This document shows, piece after piece, positions 35,799 through 47,312 of a DNA stretch of 64,000 nucleotides (positions are counted from its first letter, which is position 1; each line of letters opens with the position of its first letter). A program made the translations under genes and the position numbers. The notes under the pieces are model-generated. The model saw nothing but the letters and a program-made list of their open reading frames with translations, ran no database searches and was not told the origin of the DNA. Source of the stretch: Jacaranda mimosifolia. Lineage: Eukaryota > Streptophyta > Magnoliopsida > Lamiales > Bignoniaceae. Where the stretch lies: NCBI GenBank assembly GCA_018894105.1, contig CM032118.1:33708690-33772689 (forward strand), in the 5' to 3' direction.

Positions 35799-37696
35799 AT
35801 AAAAATGTAGATAAATATATTAAAAAAATTGGTAACATATAAAAAATAATTTTACATTTTATTTATTTAACATATATTTTAAAATTTTAACAGTTTTTTG
35901 TAATAGACATCGAAAGAAAAGAAACCTTCTCAAAAGTAAAAATCCTTTTCTGATGGTAAGTTATTTTCTCTCCACCAAAATTAAGCACTCTTGGCGGTAA
36001 ATTTTTCCTGTACGAGAAATTGAAAAAATTGTGGTTGTATAGGAGTAGTTTTGGCCACAAATTCTTATCGCTATTTTCTTCTCCATTGTGGTTTTCTTTT
36101 CCCAACTCTCTATGGTTCTTAAGGTATAAATTTCTCTCCAACTCTCATCCCCTTTTAACTCGCTCAATCTCCCTTTCTAACTCAAGTGTTTTCTAAATCA
36201 TTATATTGAAATTAATTTTTTGTGTAGATTTTGACAAAGGGCATTATATAGGCATACAAAGGCAGATAGGTACTATGTAAAATACCATTCGATTTATTTA
36301 GAAATCAATAGAAAATTAGAAATTCTATAATTTAGTTTTGGTGATTTGTGTAGCAATATATAAATTCAAGTTTTCAATCGGCCTCTCCACCAAATATTGC
36401 TCCAATTGACTTTTAGCTGTAATGGTAGTTGTGAATCTCTCGTTTTTGTTCATAAATTAATTATACATGTTTTGATGCTCCATTATTGGCTATTGTTTTC
36501 AAGTATCGTATACATAGAGTTATATATATATATATAACTTTTTCTCATAATTAATTCTAAAATTTGTGAAAAATCGAGGTCTCTTATGTGCTAGAAGCAA
36601 ATAAACATATTTTGAGGTTGAATTTACCTCATAATAGAGGTGCAAATTTGACCCCTATATGCTGTCTATTTTGAGGAATTGAACCTTGGCATGTTTGAGA
36701 ATATTGTATTTGTTTAGTTTGCTGAAAATTGTATTTGTTTTATTTCCTTTCTCATCCTAGTTATGTGGGCTTCATGCTTTCAAGAGAACTATGGTTTTCT
36801 ACCTCTTTATGAAAAACAAGGTTTTCTCAAGACCATCAGAAAATATACTAATCTAAAAAAACTCAAGTCAGGTACTGTTTATTTAAATTACCACTACACC
36901 CTAATAAAACTTGCAAGAGTGAAAGTTATTGTTGAGTTCTATGCAAATACCAAGCAAGATGGTTTAGAACTATTTCTTGGTGGGTCAGATTTGCAATGAA
37001 ATATGGTCCCTGTTTCTGCAAATTTTCTTGCAATAAGTCATCTCTCTCTCTCTCTCTAAGTTCAGAATATATTAAATAAACAAAAGGAAATTACAAGTCA
37101 AGAGTTTGAGTAAAAATTACAAGTCTAGAGTTTTGGATTATGTTTAGTTGAAAATTGTTAATTCAATTTACATCTTTTGTGCCTTCAATTGTTTTGCTGC
37201 ATATTTGAATGCTTGAGATGTGCAGCAGGTGTTTTTGTGGCTGAAACTCTCTTGGTTGTACGTAAATTCAGATTTATGTTGCTATTTATGGTTCGGATCC
37301 ATTTTATTTTCCTACTAGTACTTCAGATCAGCAGAATTGTTAATGCTATCTTGGTGATATAAAGTTTTGTGATGCAGTTGTGATTTATACAGATGTGATG
37401 CAGTTGTGAATTTTTGTTGGTATTGGTAGCTTTATGATTGCAATTGCTACTTTGATGGTTTGCCGGATACAAGGCCTCTGTTATTCTTTTCTTAGTTGTT
37501 GCTGTTTGACAACAACTTGGGAGCTTTTTGAAGTTTTAAGGCTTGGATTCAATCTGTTGAAATAGGCTTTGGATTAGAATTTCTTGTTTTGCTTATTTTA
37601 GTTATGTTGGTAATTGGCACACTGTCTATTTTGCTTTAATTAATTTCCTTGGAGCTATTTTCATTGTTGTAGACTGTGGTTTGAATACAGAGCCCA
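35799..37696. other. T-rich intron-like DNA
   Basis: Between the solo LTR and the next LTR-like block. T-rich on the plus strand like 23.7-30.3 kb, with GGAATTGAACCTTGG at 36,671. No domain was found in the short ORF at 36,763-36,999 or its neighbours. Confidence 0.4.
37041..37057. repeat. (TC)n microsatellite
   Basis: Eight perfect TC dinucleotides plus one T. A possible length marker. Confidence 0.9.
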
Positions 37697-39936
37697 TGTT
37701 GGAATAGTGCCCGGCAAGCCAATCAGATTGGCCTTGTAAAAGCTATTTTCTTGTAAAAGAATCTTGATTGAATTATATTCTTTATATGGCCACCTTCATC
37801 TTATGCTTTATATTACTTCACTTGCATTTGGATGAAGCCCTTAGATCACACATGACTACGGGACTTGGTTTGATGACCATGGAATAAGTCTTACACGGTC
37901 GTGATCTTAAATCTTCCAAGTCATAGGATCTTATGAGATGGGGCATCTAAGATCCGGATAGATTTGCACTAACGATGCATAAATCCAAGAGTTGGATATT
38001 GCTTCGTTCCATGAGCAATCTGTATGAGATACAGGTGCATGTTAGTGGGTGCTTGTTAGAGAACAAGGCACTGAAGAACTTCCGGAGAACCCACTAGATA
38101 GACGTAGTGGTAAGTCGGTAGTGATCAATTCTCCCGTTTACGCTAATGCATATTATTAGTCCTTTGACCTGAGGATCCATGGTAACCTTATGTCCGGTCC
38201 TCATGCTTTGACTCTTCCTTGACCACTTAGCGGGTATTTTGGGTTAAGGTTGGGTATGAGCTACTTGACATAGAGTTTTGTGAGATCCAAGATGGAATCT
38301 GACTCCTCACTTTTGTGAAGGACGAATGCATCTCCTATGTGTTCTATAATGATCGATTTTAAGAAATCCTTGCGCAAGGTGGTGTGATAATTTGGAAAAG
38401 AAATTTTTCAAAGGTGAGGTCACACAAGGGAATCGAACATTGAGAATAGAGATATAGTATCAAGGCTATTAGGGAGCCGACAAATATCTTACCCTAGGCC
38501 TCTTTTGGGAGATAGAAGACGGAAGGACCATATTTGCATGGTACGCGTATAGCTATGATGGTTCTCTAGAATATTCATTTCAGCTAATTAGTTGGGCTCC
38601 ATCGGCTTGAGGTTGGATACCGACCATGGAGATTGGGTACTCTTCAATTAATGAGATTAATTGAATTGAGTCGATTAGTTTAAAATGAGTTTTAAACTAA
38701 AATGAATATGAGATATTCAAAAGTCACAAAGAGTTGTGAGCCCATGTCCAATGAATGGTAGAACCTATTGGGCCACACACAAAATTCAAAATTGCTTCCA
38801 AAATTGGTAGAGCAATTTTCCAAGTGTTGGAAAAATCACCCTTGGGTGACCGATTTTCAAAGGTCCAATCCAACGATCAATTTTGGTTTGATTAATTTAA
38901 GTGTTAAATTAATCAACTAATTTAAGAGTTAAATTAGACCAATAATTAAGGAGTTAATTATTTGGTACCATGTTGACAATCAATTGGACAAGTTCACTTA
39001 AAGAGTTGAGTTGACTAGTTAAAGCTTAAGAGTTAAGCTTGTTAGATTTAAGAGTTAAATCAAAGGATAATTACTTAAATAGTGTTTAGTTTAATTAATG
39101 GGAAGAATACTTTTTGGAGGGAAAATTTAAATGAAGTGTTCATTTAAATTAGCATCTTAATTAATTTGGAATAAGATTCCAAATGAAATTGAAATGCACT
39201 TGAAATTCAAGTAAGACTTAAATTTGAATTTTGCCAACTAGGCATGCCACTTGGGTGGTCACCTTGAGGAAGGTGTGATGCCAACTAGCATCACACCTTC
39301 CACCCTCCATATATAGATATAGAGAGCATGCAAAATTCGAAATTAATGGCTGAAAAGTGTGAGAATTAGATTCTTGCATTCCCTCCAAAATCTCTCTCTC
39401 CAGGCATTGCATCATGAGTTGAAGCTTTGCATTCCTTTTTCTTCCCAACCTGAAAATTGGCTTCCTCTACCTCATTTTCTCCTCTCTAAATCCATATTCT
39501 AGTGAGGGGAAATTGGAAGATTGTTTGGTGTGTGGATCATATCAATAGAGGCAAGGCACTTGACTTGCTCGGTTTTGGAGATCCACTTGCAGCATCTTCC
39601 GGTTGGAGAATTTTTATGGAGCGATCCAGAAGGCTTTTTGCTCCAATTTTTCATATTATCTTCCCTTGTGTGTTTAGGTGTTCCATATTTAATTTCGTGA
39701 ATTTTGGATCAGTTTATCCTGGACAATTATTGTCATCCTTCCGCTGTGCTAGATCCAGACAGTTTCTGGACTCGTGAAAGATAGTTGATCTTCTCCTTGA
39801 TTTTTAGCTACAAGAGGTAATTCTTCATCCTAATCCAGATCTATAGCATGTCTAGATCCTTTGGATCTTGAGTAGCTTAGTTTATTTCATGCTTATGAAT
39901 GTTGATTTATGGATCCTAATGCTACTCTAGCTTTCA
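37697..39936 (+). mobile_element. Probable solo LTR of another Copia-type element
   Basis: Starts TGTTGGAATAGTGCCCGGC, a start seen in plant Copia LTRs. It contains a promoter-like TATA stretch (CATATATAGATATAGAGAG at 39,307) with a leader-like region after it, and plausibly ends ...CTTTCA at 39936. The 5 bases before the start are GCCCA and those after the end are GACCA, four of five matching. No primer-binding site follows, so the interior is missing. The right edge is less certain than the left; without it the block would still be an LTR fragment. Confidence 0.55.
39268..39301. repeat. Perfect 14-bp inverted repeat upstream of TATA
   Basis: GGAAGGTGTGATGC, loop CAACTA, GCATCACACCTTCC, about 6 bases before a TATATAGATATAGAG promoter-like motif. 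Could be an LTR enhancer palindrome or an RNA hairpin. Confidence 0.75.
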
Positions 39937-41639
39937 GACCAGGCACAACTGTTTTGAATTAATCTGATATTAATGGGAAGGTCTTTTATTGTGTGATTTG
40001 CTGTTGACACTTGGGAATTCTTGCTTTCCTTCTCTGTTGCTGAATTTGCTGGATCTTATAATCAAACTTGGGTTCTTTGAGAGGCTAGTTAGTTGCTACT
40101 TTTTGGGGTTGTTCTGTGGAATCGAACCTGGGCAAACTTTACTGGAAATTGTGCTGAACTAAGGGCTCGATCCTGGGTTGCTTGAGAGGATCCCATGCTT
40201 CTTTGCTCAGGCTGTTATATTGTTGTCATCTTGTCGAATCGAACTTCGACATATTTGTAGAATTTTGTGCTGGACCAAGGAATTGAAATTGGGAATTATT
40301 GTCATTTTGCAGGAGAGAGGAATTGAAGTCTAGACCTATGTTTAAGGAATTATTTTGCAGGAACTAGGATCGATCGTGGCTCCTTTTTGCACTAGAAATT
40401 TTGCTCAATTGGAACTAAAAGATAGGCCTTTCAATTTTTTTTGGATTTTTTGCTGCACTATGGACTATTGTAAAACACGTTGGAGGCCTAATTTGACTCC
40501 TCAAATTGCTGATTTTAAAACTTGGAGATTTCTTTAATGTTGTTTCAATTTCTCTTGTTTTTTTTGGAAATTTTCAGTTTTTTGGTTGTATTGTAGGGAA
40601 GTCATCTGTTTCTTGCTCAATTTCCTTGTACACAGATAATTCTATTATTTGAACTAATATCTCATAGTCTGCAAGAGCAATGTAGTAGGCTTATTGGACA
40701 AACAAAATAAGATTAGGCCTCCACTCAATCAAGTGTATCTATTATCCCAAAAAATACAATTATGACAATATAATACATAATCCTCTTTGTTTTATCTTGA
40801 ATGTCTTGTGAGCCTGCAAACTCTTTGTTGATGGTAGCTCGTTTGGTACAATTATTTAGGCAAAATTGCATACCTTCTGTTAATTGTCAAATATTGCAAA
40901 CATAATGTCATAATGCCAAAATACCAAGTTTTCAAAGTTGGACAAACACCAATAATGTAATTTTTTTGTATTTTGCCTAATTTATGTGGATTACCAATTG
41001 AGTTACGAGCTAGTGGTTTTGAAGGACCAACATATTCTAGCATTTCGGTCTTGAAGAATTTAACTAACTGTAAGTTATTTACCTGTTTAGAACGACTAAA
41101 ATGTCGCCAAATTTAATGTAGTAGTTTTATTTTTAACATAGCTAGTGATGATGACTTGAATTCAATATATCAAAACCTTGACTTCGTTGTAGGATTGAAC
41201 CTTTCGCATTTGATTAAGAAGAAAATCCAGCAAGAAGATGGGTCCTATATGCTGAAGTAGAGGATTTCTTGGCTATGATCTTTGACTTGAAAAAAATGGA
41301 AAAAAAAAAAAAAAAAACTATTACCCCATGATTATTTGCTTGGCTTGGATTTGCATTAAATTGGGGTGATGTCCCAACAAGTAGCCATTTTTTTAGGATT
41401 TCATTTACCAAAAATGTATACTTTTTGTTAAAATTTCTTGAGATTCTTCATCCCAAAATTTTCATTTAGGAGTTGTACTTTCACTAGCAATTTAAAGTAA
41501 AGTATTATTTGAACAATTAATAAATTATCTTTTTGCATTTTTAAATTGATTTTTAAAATAAAATTTACCTCAAAATCAATTTAGCTCTTAAACTCAATTT
41601 AAAGGATTTTTTAAAATATTTTTTCAAGAACTAGTTAGA
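39937..41639. other. T-rich intron-like DNA
   Basis: Resumes the style seen before 37,697. GGAATCGAACC at about 40,119 is an exact reverse complement of the tRNA B box (GGTTCGATTCC), with a weak A-box-like TAGTTCAGCAC further along the minus strand; this could be a SINE relic. No coding sequence was found. Confidence 0.35.
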
Positions 41640-42113
41640 AAAAAAGTCCATTGAATTGTTTTGAGTACTTTTTAGCAACCATGTAAAATTGTTTGTTGTA
41701 AATATTTTTCTTAGTGACTATAAAATGTTGGCTACTATAAGTTTAAAGAGCTCAATAAAGAAATATATGTATATTCTTAGCAACCAAAAATAATTGGTTG
41801 TTAATCATCAATTTAAAAGACTTATAGTAACAATTCAATACTTTGTTGTTAAATTGATAGCAATTAATATTCATATATAGCAACCATAAAAATTCTCGCT
41901 AAAAACCCCAACTTTGGTCACTATATCATTGGCTAAGGTTCGTCCAATTATACCGACCATTAATAGCTACCAAATATTGTTTGGTCGTAAAAGTATTTAT
42001 GTAACTTGATTTTAGCAACCAAATTACTTTTGGTTGCTAGAATTATATTTTTAGCTACCATTTTGTTATGGCTGCTGAGAATTTGGTTGCTAAAACCATT
42101 TTTTCTTGTAGTG
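41640..42113. mobile_element. Second CACTA right terminal region (left end missing)
   Basis: Ends in CATTTTTTCTTGTAGTG at 42113, the inverse of CACTACAAGAAAAAATG. It shares its subterminal vocabulary (TTTTGGTTGCTA, TAGCAACCA, GGTCACTATAT) with 30310-31456, so it is the same family. Its subterminal block is shorter. No plus-orientation partner was seen inside the Copia element. Confidence 0.7.
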
Positions 42114-43189
42114 TTTTCTCGCTATTAGTTAGTACAATCCCTTTCTCACCAATCAAAAGCACTAAGTTTGTCAAAGCAATTTGGAAAGGTAGAAAATCAA
42201 TTGGGGCATGTACATGGATGTTCAATGTACTAATAGGAAGCGAGAATATCATGTCTATATAGTTTAGACAAATATTTAAAGGAAAATAGTGGTGCAAGTT
42301 AAGATGTGACTCTAAACACTTTGCAACTAAATGGGCTTGTGAAAATTAAGGAGTCCAATACTTCTAGTTAAGCTAGATTTATGGCGCAAATTGATTTTAT
42401 CTCACTTGAGGAGATATAATTCTTAGTTGTAGCCTATATCATGAAAATATATGTCTCAAAATGTATTATCCTATTTCTGTAAGATGGTTGCAAGCCAAAC
42501 TTTGTGGTATGTGCCTAAAGGAATTGACAAGGTATGTTCCACAAGGTGATGGACTCCATATTGGAGAAAATGAAAAAGGTTAAGCCACATAAAAAGATTT
42601 CCTTTGAGGAAGATTTACTAGATCATATGTGAAGTTTGGATGAATCTTGAACTATATAAGTTGCAAGTTCCTTGAAGAGGCGCTCATTTTTCTAGAGAAG
42701 ACGTTGCTTCTTAAAGCTCATCTAGTAATCGCTGGGACAATGAGAGCAACTATGATGTTAGTGGGAGTATCTCACTTAAACAAAATACTCTCAAATTTCA
42801 CAAACAAGGGTGAAACATGAAGTATTCCAATCGTCTACTTGAGATTGAGTGGGCATCCTTCATGCTCATTGTTTGTGGATGTTGATGAGTTAAAATGACA
42901 CTTGTGACTTCACTTATTATTTAAAGTAGATAGCCGATATAAAGGAGAAAGTGAGTTCAATAGCTAAGAACAAAATCTAAAAGCTAGTTGATCAGTTTCT
43001 AGGTGCAAGACCATTAGAAATACATAGTTTCTTAAGGTCAAAGCACTAAGCGAATGAGTTGGTTAACATATGCAAAGCTCAAAGAAGGGTGAAATATTCT
43101 CCCTAAGTGGTGAGATTTTTTCTCTTTTCACTATTACTATCAATTGTTGCCACTTTCATCTAAGTTTGTCTCAGATGATTTGAATGGAC
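42114..43189 (+). other. Decayed interior of the Copia-like element
   Basis: Should correspond to gag-pol of the host element. Only unconvincing coding-like pieces remain, for example SILEKMKKVKPHKKISFEED near 42,555-42,620. Multiple stops in all frames. Confidence 0.35.
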
Positions 43190-43560
43190 ATATCCAAATG
43201 AGAAATGGATGAGGAGATCTATGTGGATCATCCAACAAATTCAAGTAGTGGGGCAAAAGAAGTAAGATTATTGCTTGAAAAGCTCCATTTGTAGCTTAAG
43301 TTATTGTCCAAGTAGTGTTGTTATCAATTACATCGAGCTATCTCTTGATAGGCTTGTGATGATTGAATAAGGTCACTAATGATATGCCAGGATAAGTGAA
43401 GGGATTTGTTCTCTCACAATATATGGATGATAATATGATAGCTATAAGTGACATGAAATATCGCCACTTGAAAGTTGTTATCCTTTTGAGATGAACATAG
43501 GAGAGGAAGATGCACACTTGGTGTCTTGACATCAAAATCATTTAATAGTACTTTAGAGTT
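43190..43560 (+). pseudogene. Copia reverse transcriptase remnant
   Basis: MDEEIYVDHPT at 43205 matches the (L)DEEIYM-x-QP motif near the start of the Copia RT palm, and QYMDDNMIAIS at 43417 (another frame) matches the catalytic YVDDMLIA box at the right distance downstream. Between them the usual KLxKSLYGLKQ region is garbled by frameshifts and stops. This supports a Copia identity and plus orientation for the 18342-45873 element and shows it is long dead. Confidence 0.6.
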
Positions 43561-45201
43561 TGCTCTAAGAATAACAATATTTGCATCATGCTAATCCTAT
43601 TAACACTTCATGTTTATGATTATTTTCTTAGTAGAAATGCCTTAAATTTGAAGAAAGAAGAAATGCTAGCAAGTATTACTTAAGTAAGCACTGGAATTTT
43701 TTTTGAAGTATACTATGTGTATACTCGACTAATCTTGTGCTTAGTAATGGTGAATTGATGTCAAAGTGATCCTCGACGCAAATATTGAGATGCGGTCAAG
43801 TGGATCCCAGATGTCTAAGTGAATTGGTTTAAGTTTGTTGGAGACTATCTGGTTTGCTACTTTTAGAGATGATGCATGTTGTGGTACATATCTATAGGGC
43901 TATCAGTATTTTGTGATAATGATGCTACTTTGTATGCTTTGAACAACTAATTTTGTTTGGGTACTAAAGCATACTTATATCAAATATTGTTTCATTGATG
44001 AAAAGTTTGCACATTGTTCTTGGCCATATTTCTACAAGCAATGCAATTGCTTAACCTTTTTTCAAACTTTTATATAGAATTGTTCTCTAAAGGCATATTG
44101 CATTAGGGATTATATTGACAAAGACTTATGGTCTATGGGAACTTATTATGATTAATGAAACAGGTTTGCATGCTCATTATGTGTTGGTACTATACTTTTG
44201 AAATATGAATGTCACAAGGATTAGATTGGCCCATTCACAGAGGCAATCATTGCCCTGGTGCTTTGATCGCGAGCAGGATGAGGCATAGAGATTATTTCGC
44301 ATAGTTGAGAGGTATGTGAATGATTACCTTCGCACTTGGAGTAGTGAGGAAGGTTAAGAAACATGTATATGACTAAAAGTCACCTTAGCTTGGAGCTAAG
44401 ATGAGATCATATTTGATCGATTGTGAAGTGTGTCCAACTTCATAAAGCATATTGGTAGCTGAACATGCGAACTACTAGAAGACTTTTTTAAGTGATGTTG
44501 CGCAGGTTAGGCGCTTGAATAGCTACTAGACTAAAGTTTGTATGATGTTAAGAATGTGATATGCCCAAATTGAGTGGGAGCTCCACCATAATATGTATTC
44601 ATACTACATGTGCTTTGCGACGACCTATGAAGGAGAGTGACTGAATAAGTCCCTACTTCGTCACTATGTGAGCAGTGAGCCCTTATTGTTTCTTGTCTCT
44701 TTGGGACTCTGGACCATGTCATGAAGTGTAAGCTTGATGATGCTACTCTAACATGTTTCTAATGGTCATGATTAATTCGGTCTGTCGGAGCATGACTAAG
44801 AAAGTTGTCAAGACCAAATGAATTGGCATGAGGGGCCGAGGAAGAACTAAGTTGGTAACGCACTCTTATTTTATGGCTCATAGGCTAGCTAACTAAGTCA
44901 AAAGTGTTTGACATAATCATGAGCATAGATACATAGTGGAAAGATACAAGCATGCTATATTTATTATTGAGGGATCAGAAATGCTTGATCTAGTGCGATC
45001 ACATAGTTTGGGATACATAGTGAGTTTTTGGAGTTGTAGGGTTATGTTAGTTTAGTGATGGCTTAATATAACTCTTCTCACTTGTTCTATTCTCGCTTGG
45101 TCACATACCTTATTCCCTGTCTGAAAGAAATGATGTGAGATTGAGAAATGTTATGAGTATGATGCTTGAGGAGATTGAGTTAAATATATATGAGTGGGAG
45201 A
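43561..45201 (+). other. Decayed 3' interior of the Copia-like element with polypurine tract
   Basis: Expected to hold RNase H; no motif can be read with confidence. The last bases before the 3' LTR, GAGTGGGAGA, form the polypurine tract that primes plus-strand synthesis. Confidence 0.5.
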
Positions 45202-45873
45202 TGTTTCAAATTGGGCTGGGTCTTTGACCCTTAACCTAATAGACACCCATATTTGAATAGATCTTATCTACATCTAGAAGGAATTACAGTTCTTGTTGGA
45301 TTAAAACTCTTCCTTGTGAAGAGATGTGGATAGATAATACCAATTCATATCTAGAAAGATAACTCTCCATTATGTGACATAGTAATCATCCATATCTAAG
45401 AGGATAATTTTTCCTTGTATGGGATAAGTATTATCTATATCTCCTTTTGATACTCCTAGCTAGTTGGATTGGACTATTGGAAGACTCACCTACAAATAGG
45501 CCCTCTTCCCAAGAGTTTGACACACAACTTGAGTATTCACTCTTTCTATATACTTTCTCTATATTCTTCTCTGTCAATCTTTCATGAAGTATCACCGAAT
45601 TGTCTCCAAGGGTTTAAGGTGTGTAAGTTTGTGGAAGCTCTGGTAGCAATCCTAAGAGGCGAGTAGAGATTGAGAAAGCCGCTCGAGATTAAAAGAACGT
45701 GGAATCTATACTTAGGAGATGGTCGAATCAAGAAACTTGGAGTCTATGGCTTGTAGGCGAGCTTCGATCAAGCATGGTATTCGTGAAACTTTCGCTGATT
45801 AAAAGGTAATATTGAATCATTCATTTTATTCTCTATAGATCAAATAATTGTTTATGTACAATTATTTCCAACA
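45202..45873 (+). repeat. 3' LTR of the Copia-like element
   Basis: Starts TGTTTCAAATTGG, ends TTCCAACA, followed by GTTAA. Colinear with the 5' LTR throughout but with many substitutions and small indels; the TATA box is changed to CTACAAATAGG. Confidence 0.9.
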
Positions 45874-45950
45874 GTTAAGAACTCGTTTTGCTAAATGTTT
45901 AAGGATATTTTCTCATTTTTGGACATTTTATTGTGAGCATGCTTAAGATA

Positions 45951-46440
45951 ACACTACAATAGAAATTACTTTTTCAGACAAATAAAAATGCCCCAACATA
46001 TATCATTTTGAGGCACTTACACTTTTTAAGGCAAATAAAATATATGTCGCATTAGCTCATGAGGCATTTATTATGCGCCCCTATAAATCTTTTTTGTTAT
46101 GACATTTTTATGTGTCACAATAGTGCATTTTTGAGGCACATATATACACCCTATAAAAAGTCACTATTTTTCAAATGAACTTTTTGAGACACTTATTTAA
46201 GCCTCTATACTTGCAAGAGATACTTATATATGCCCTAAACAGTATAGTTAGGACATTTTTAAATGTCATGTTAACACCTTTTTGAGGCACTTGTTTTTAT
46301 CTTTAAAAAGACATGAGAAAACATATATTTTTATGGCAAAGAATTTTTGTCGACACTTATAAGTATCCTAATAAATATTTTAGGGCACTTCAAACCTAAA
46401 AATCTTGTGTGCTAAGTGTACATAAATAGGTGACCCTAAA
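45951..46440. repeat. Left subterminal repeat region of the CACTA element
   Basis: Short motifs around GAGGCACTT(A/G) and their variants (GGCACTTAC, GAGGCATTT, GAGGCACAT, GAGACACTT, GGCACTTCA), together with GACATTTTT-ATGTC inverted pairs, recur about every 40-60 bp in both orientations. In En/Spm such arrays are the binding sites of TNPA, needed for excision and for promoter control. Confidence 0.65.
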
Positions 46441-47312
46441 TAGTATTTCATAAGCTTATACCGATAAACAACATATGTATTTATTATATAAATATACATA
46501 TATCCAAATGCCACATTTTTATTTTTTTTCTTTCTAACAACTACACTTTAGACGACATATAAAAAACAACAAAAATCTAGATACAAAATCAAATATAATC
46601 CCAAGATCATTCATCAAAATATGCGTTGTATTTGATTAAGGAAGTCATGGAATGCTACATCAGATTTCAAGTCAAGCCACTAAAAGATCCAACCATGGTT
46701 CTTGAAACCCAAAATTCAAAGTATCTAGTACCTACAAAAGTTTTCTAGCAAACAATGATAAGAAAATATCTTCAATAAGTCCACTGGCTTTTCTAACAAA
46801 AAAGAGATGAGAATGCCATAGCAGTTGATCATTTTAATGCCATAATATTACAAAATAAAAAAGAATCATCCAACTCCCATCATGCTCTAGTTTGCATCAA
46901 CAATGAAACTCATCATCCATAGCAACCTGCATATATAAAGACATAAATTACTATCCCCTCCACAAGCAAAATTAAAGTGATACCGTAAGTTGTTGAAATG
47001 AACAACCTTAAATTAACTTTTATAGCATAATCTCATTAGCTAAAGAAATGCTTAAATCAAAGCAATAAGTACATTCAATAGAACCTCATTGGCCAAATTA
47101 TAGTATGAGTTTTATAGCATAACCTCATAAGCAAAATAAAGCAATAAGTACACTTGCCTTTCACATAATGCAACATCCAAACTCCTCAAACACCCAAGCC
47201 AACAATGCAAGCAAATACATCTATTTACAATATTATCCATATAACACAAATACAAAAGATCCAAACTTCTCACACACATAAGCTAAGTATCCTATATGAA
47301 TATACAAAACCT
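46441..47312. other. Non-coding 3' flank of the TNPA gene
   Basis: AT-rich, between subterminal repeats and the TNPA stop. Holds a loose duplication of a TAGCATAA(C/T)CTCAT(T/A)AGC segment (near 47,021 and 47,115). No gene. Confidence 0.5.

Larger units (their letters stand above)
18342..45873 (+). mobile_element. 27.5-kb LTR retrotransposon (Copia-like) swollen by nested insertions
   Basis: Two colinear LTRs (18342-19008 and 45202-45873) both run from TG to CA and are flanked outside by the same 5-bp sequence, GTTAA (18337-18341 and 45874-45878). Next to the 5' LTR is TGGTATCAGAGCC, the site complementary to initiator Met-tRNA; before the 3' LTR is the purine tract GAGTGGGAGA. RT scraps (DEEIY, YMDDNM) on the plus strand near the 3' end favour Copia, whose order puts RT/RH last. 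Ordinary Copia elements are 5-10 kb. The excess comes from solo LTRs at 19664-22781, 32893-35798 and probably 37697-39936, CACTA ends, and intron-like DNA. The two LTRs have diverged at many positions, so the insertion is old. Confidence 0.9.

Noticed and set aside
39218..39777. Small ORFs around a TATA motif as a host gene
   Set aside because: The TATA and leader fit the promoter region of an LTR; the ORFs show no domain.
40119..40129. tRNA gene on the minus strand
   Set aside because: Only a B-box-like word; no cloverleaf, acceptor stem or proper A box could be assembled.
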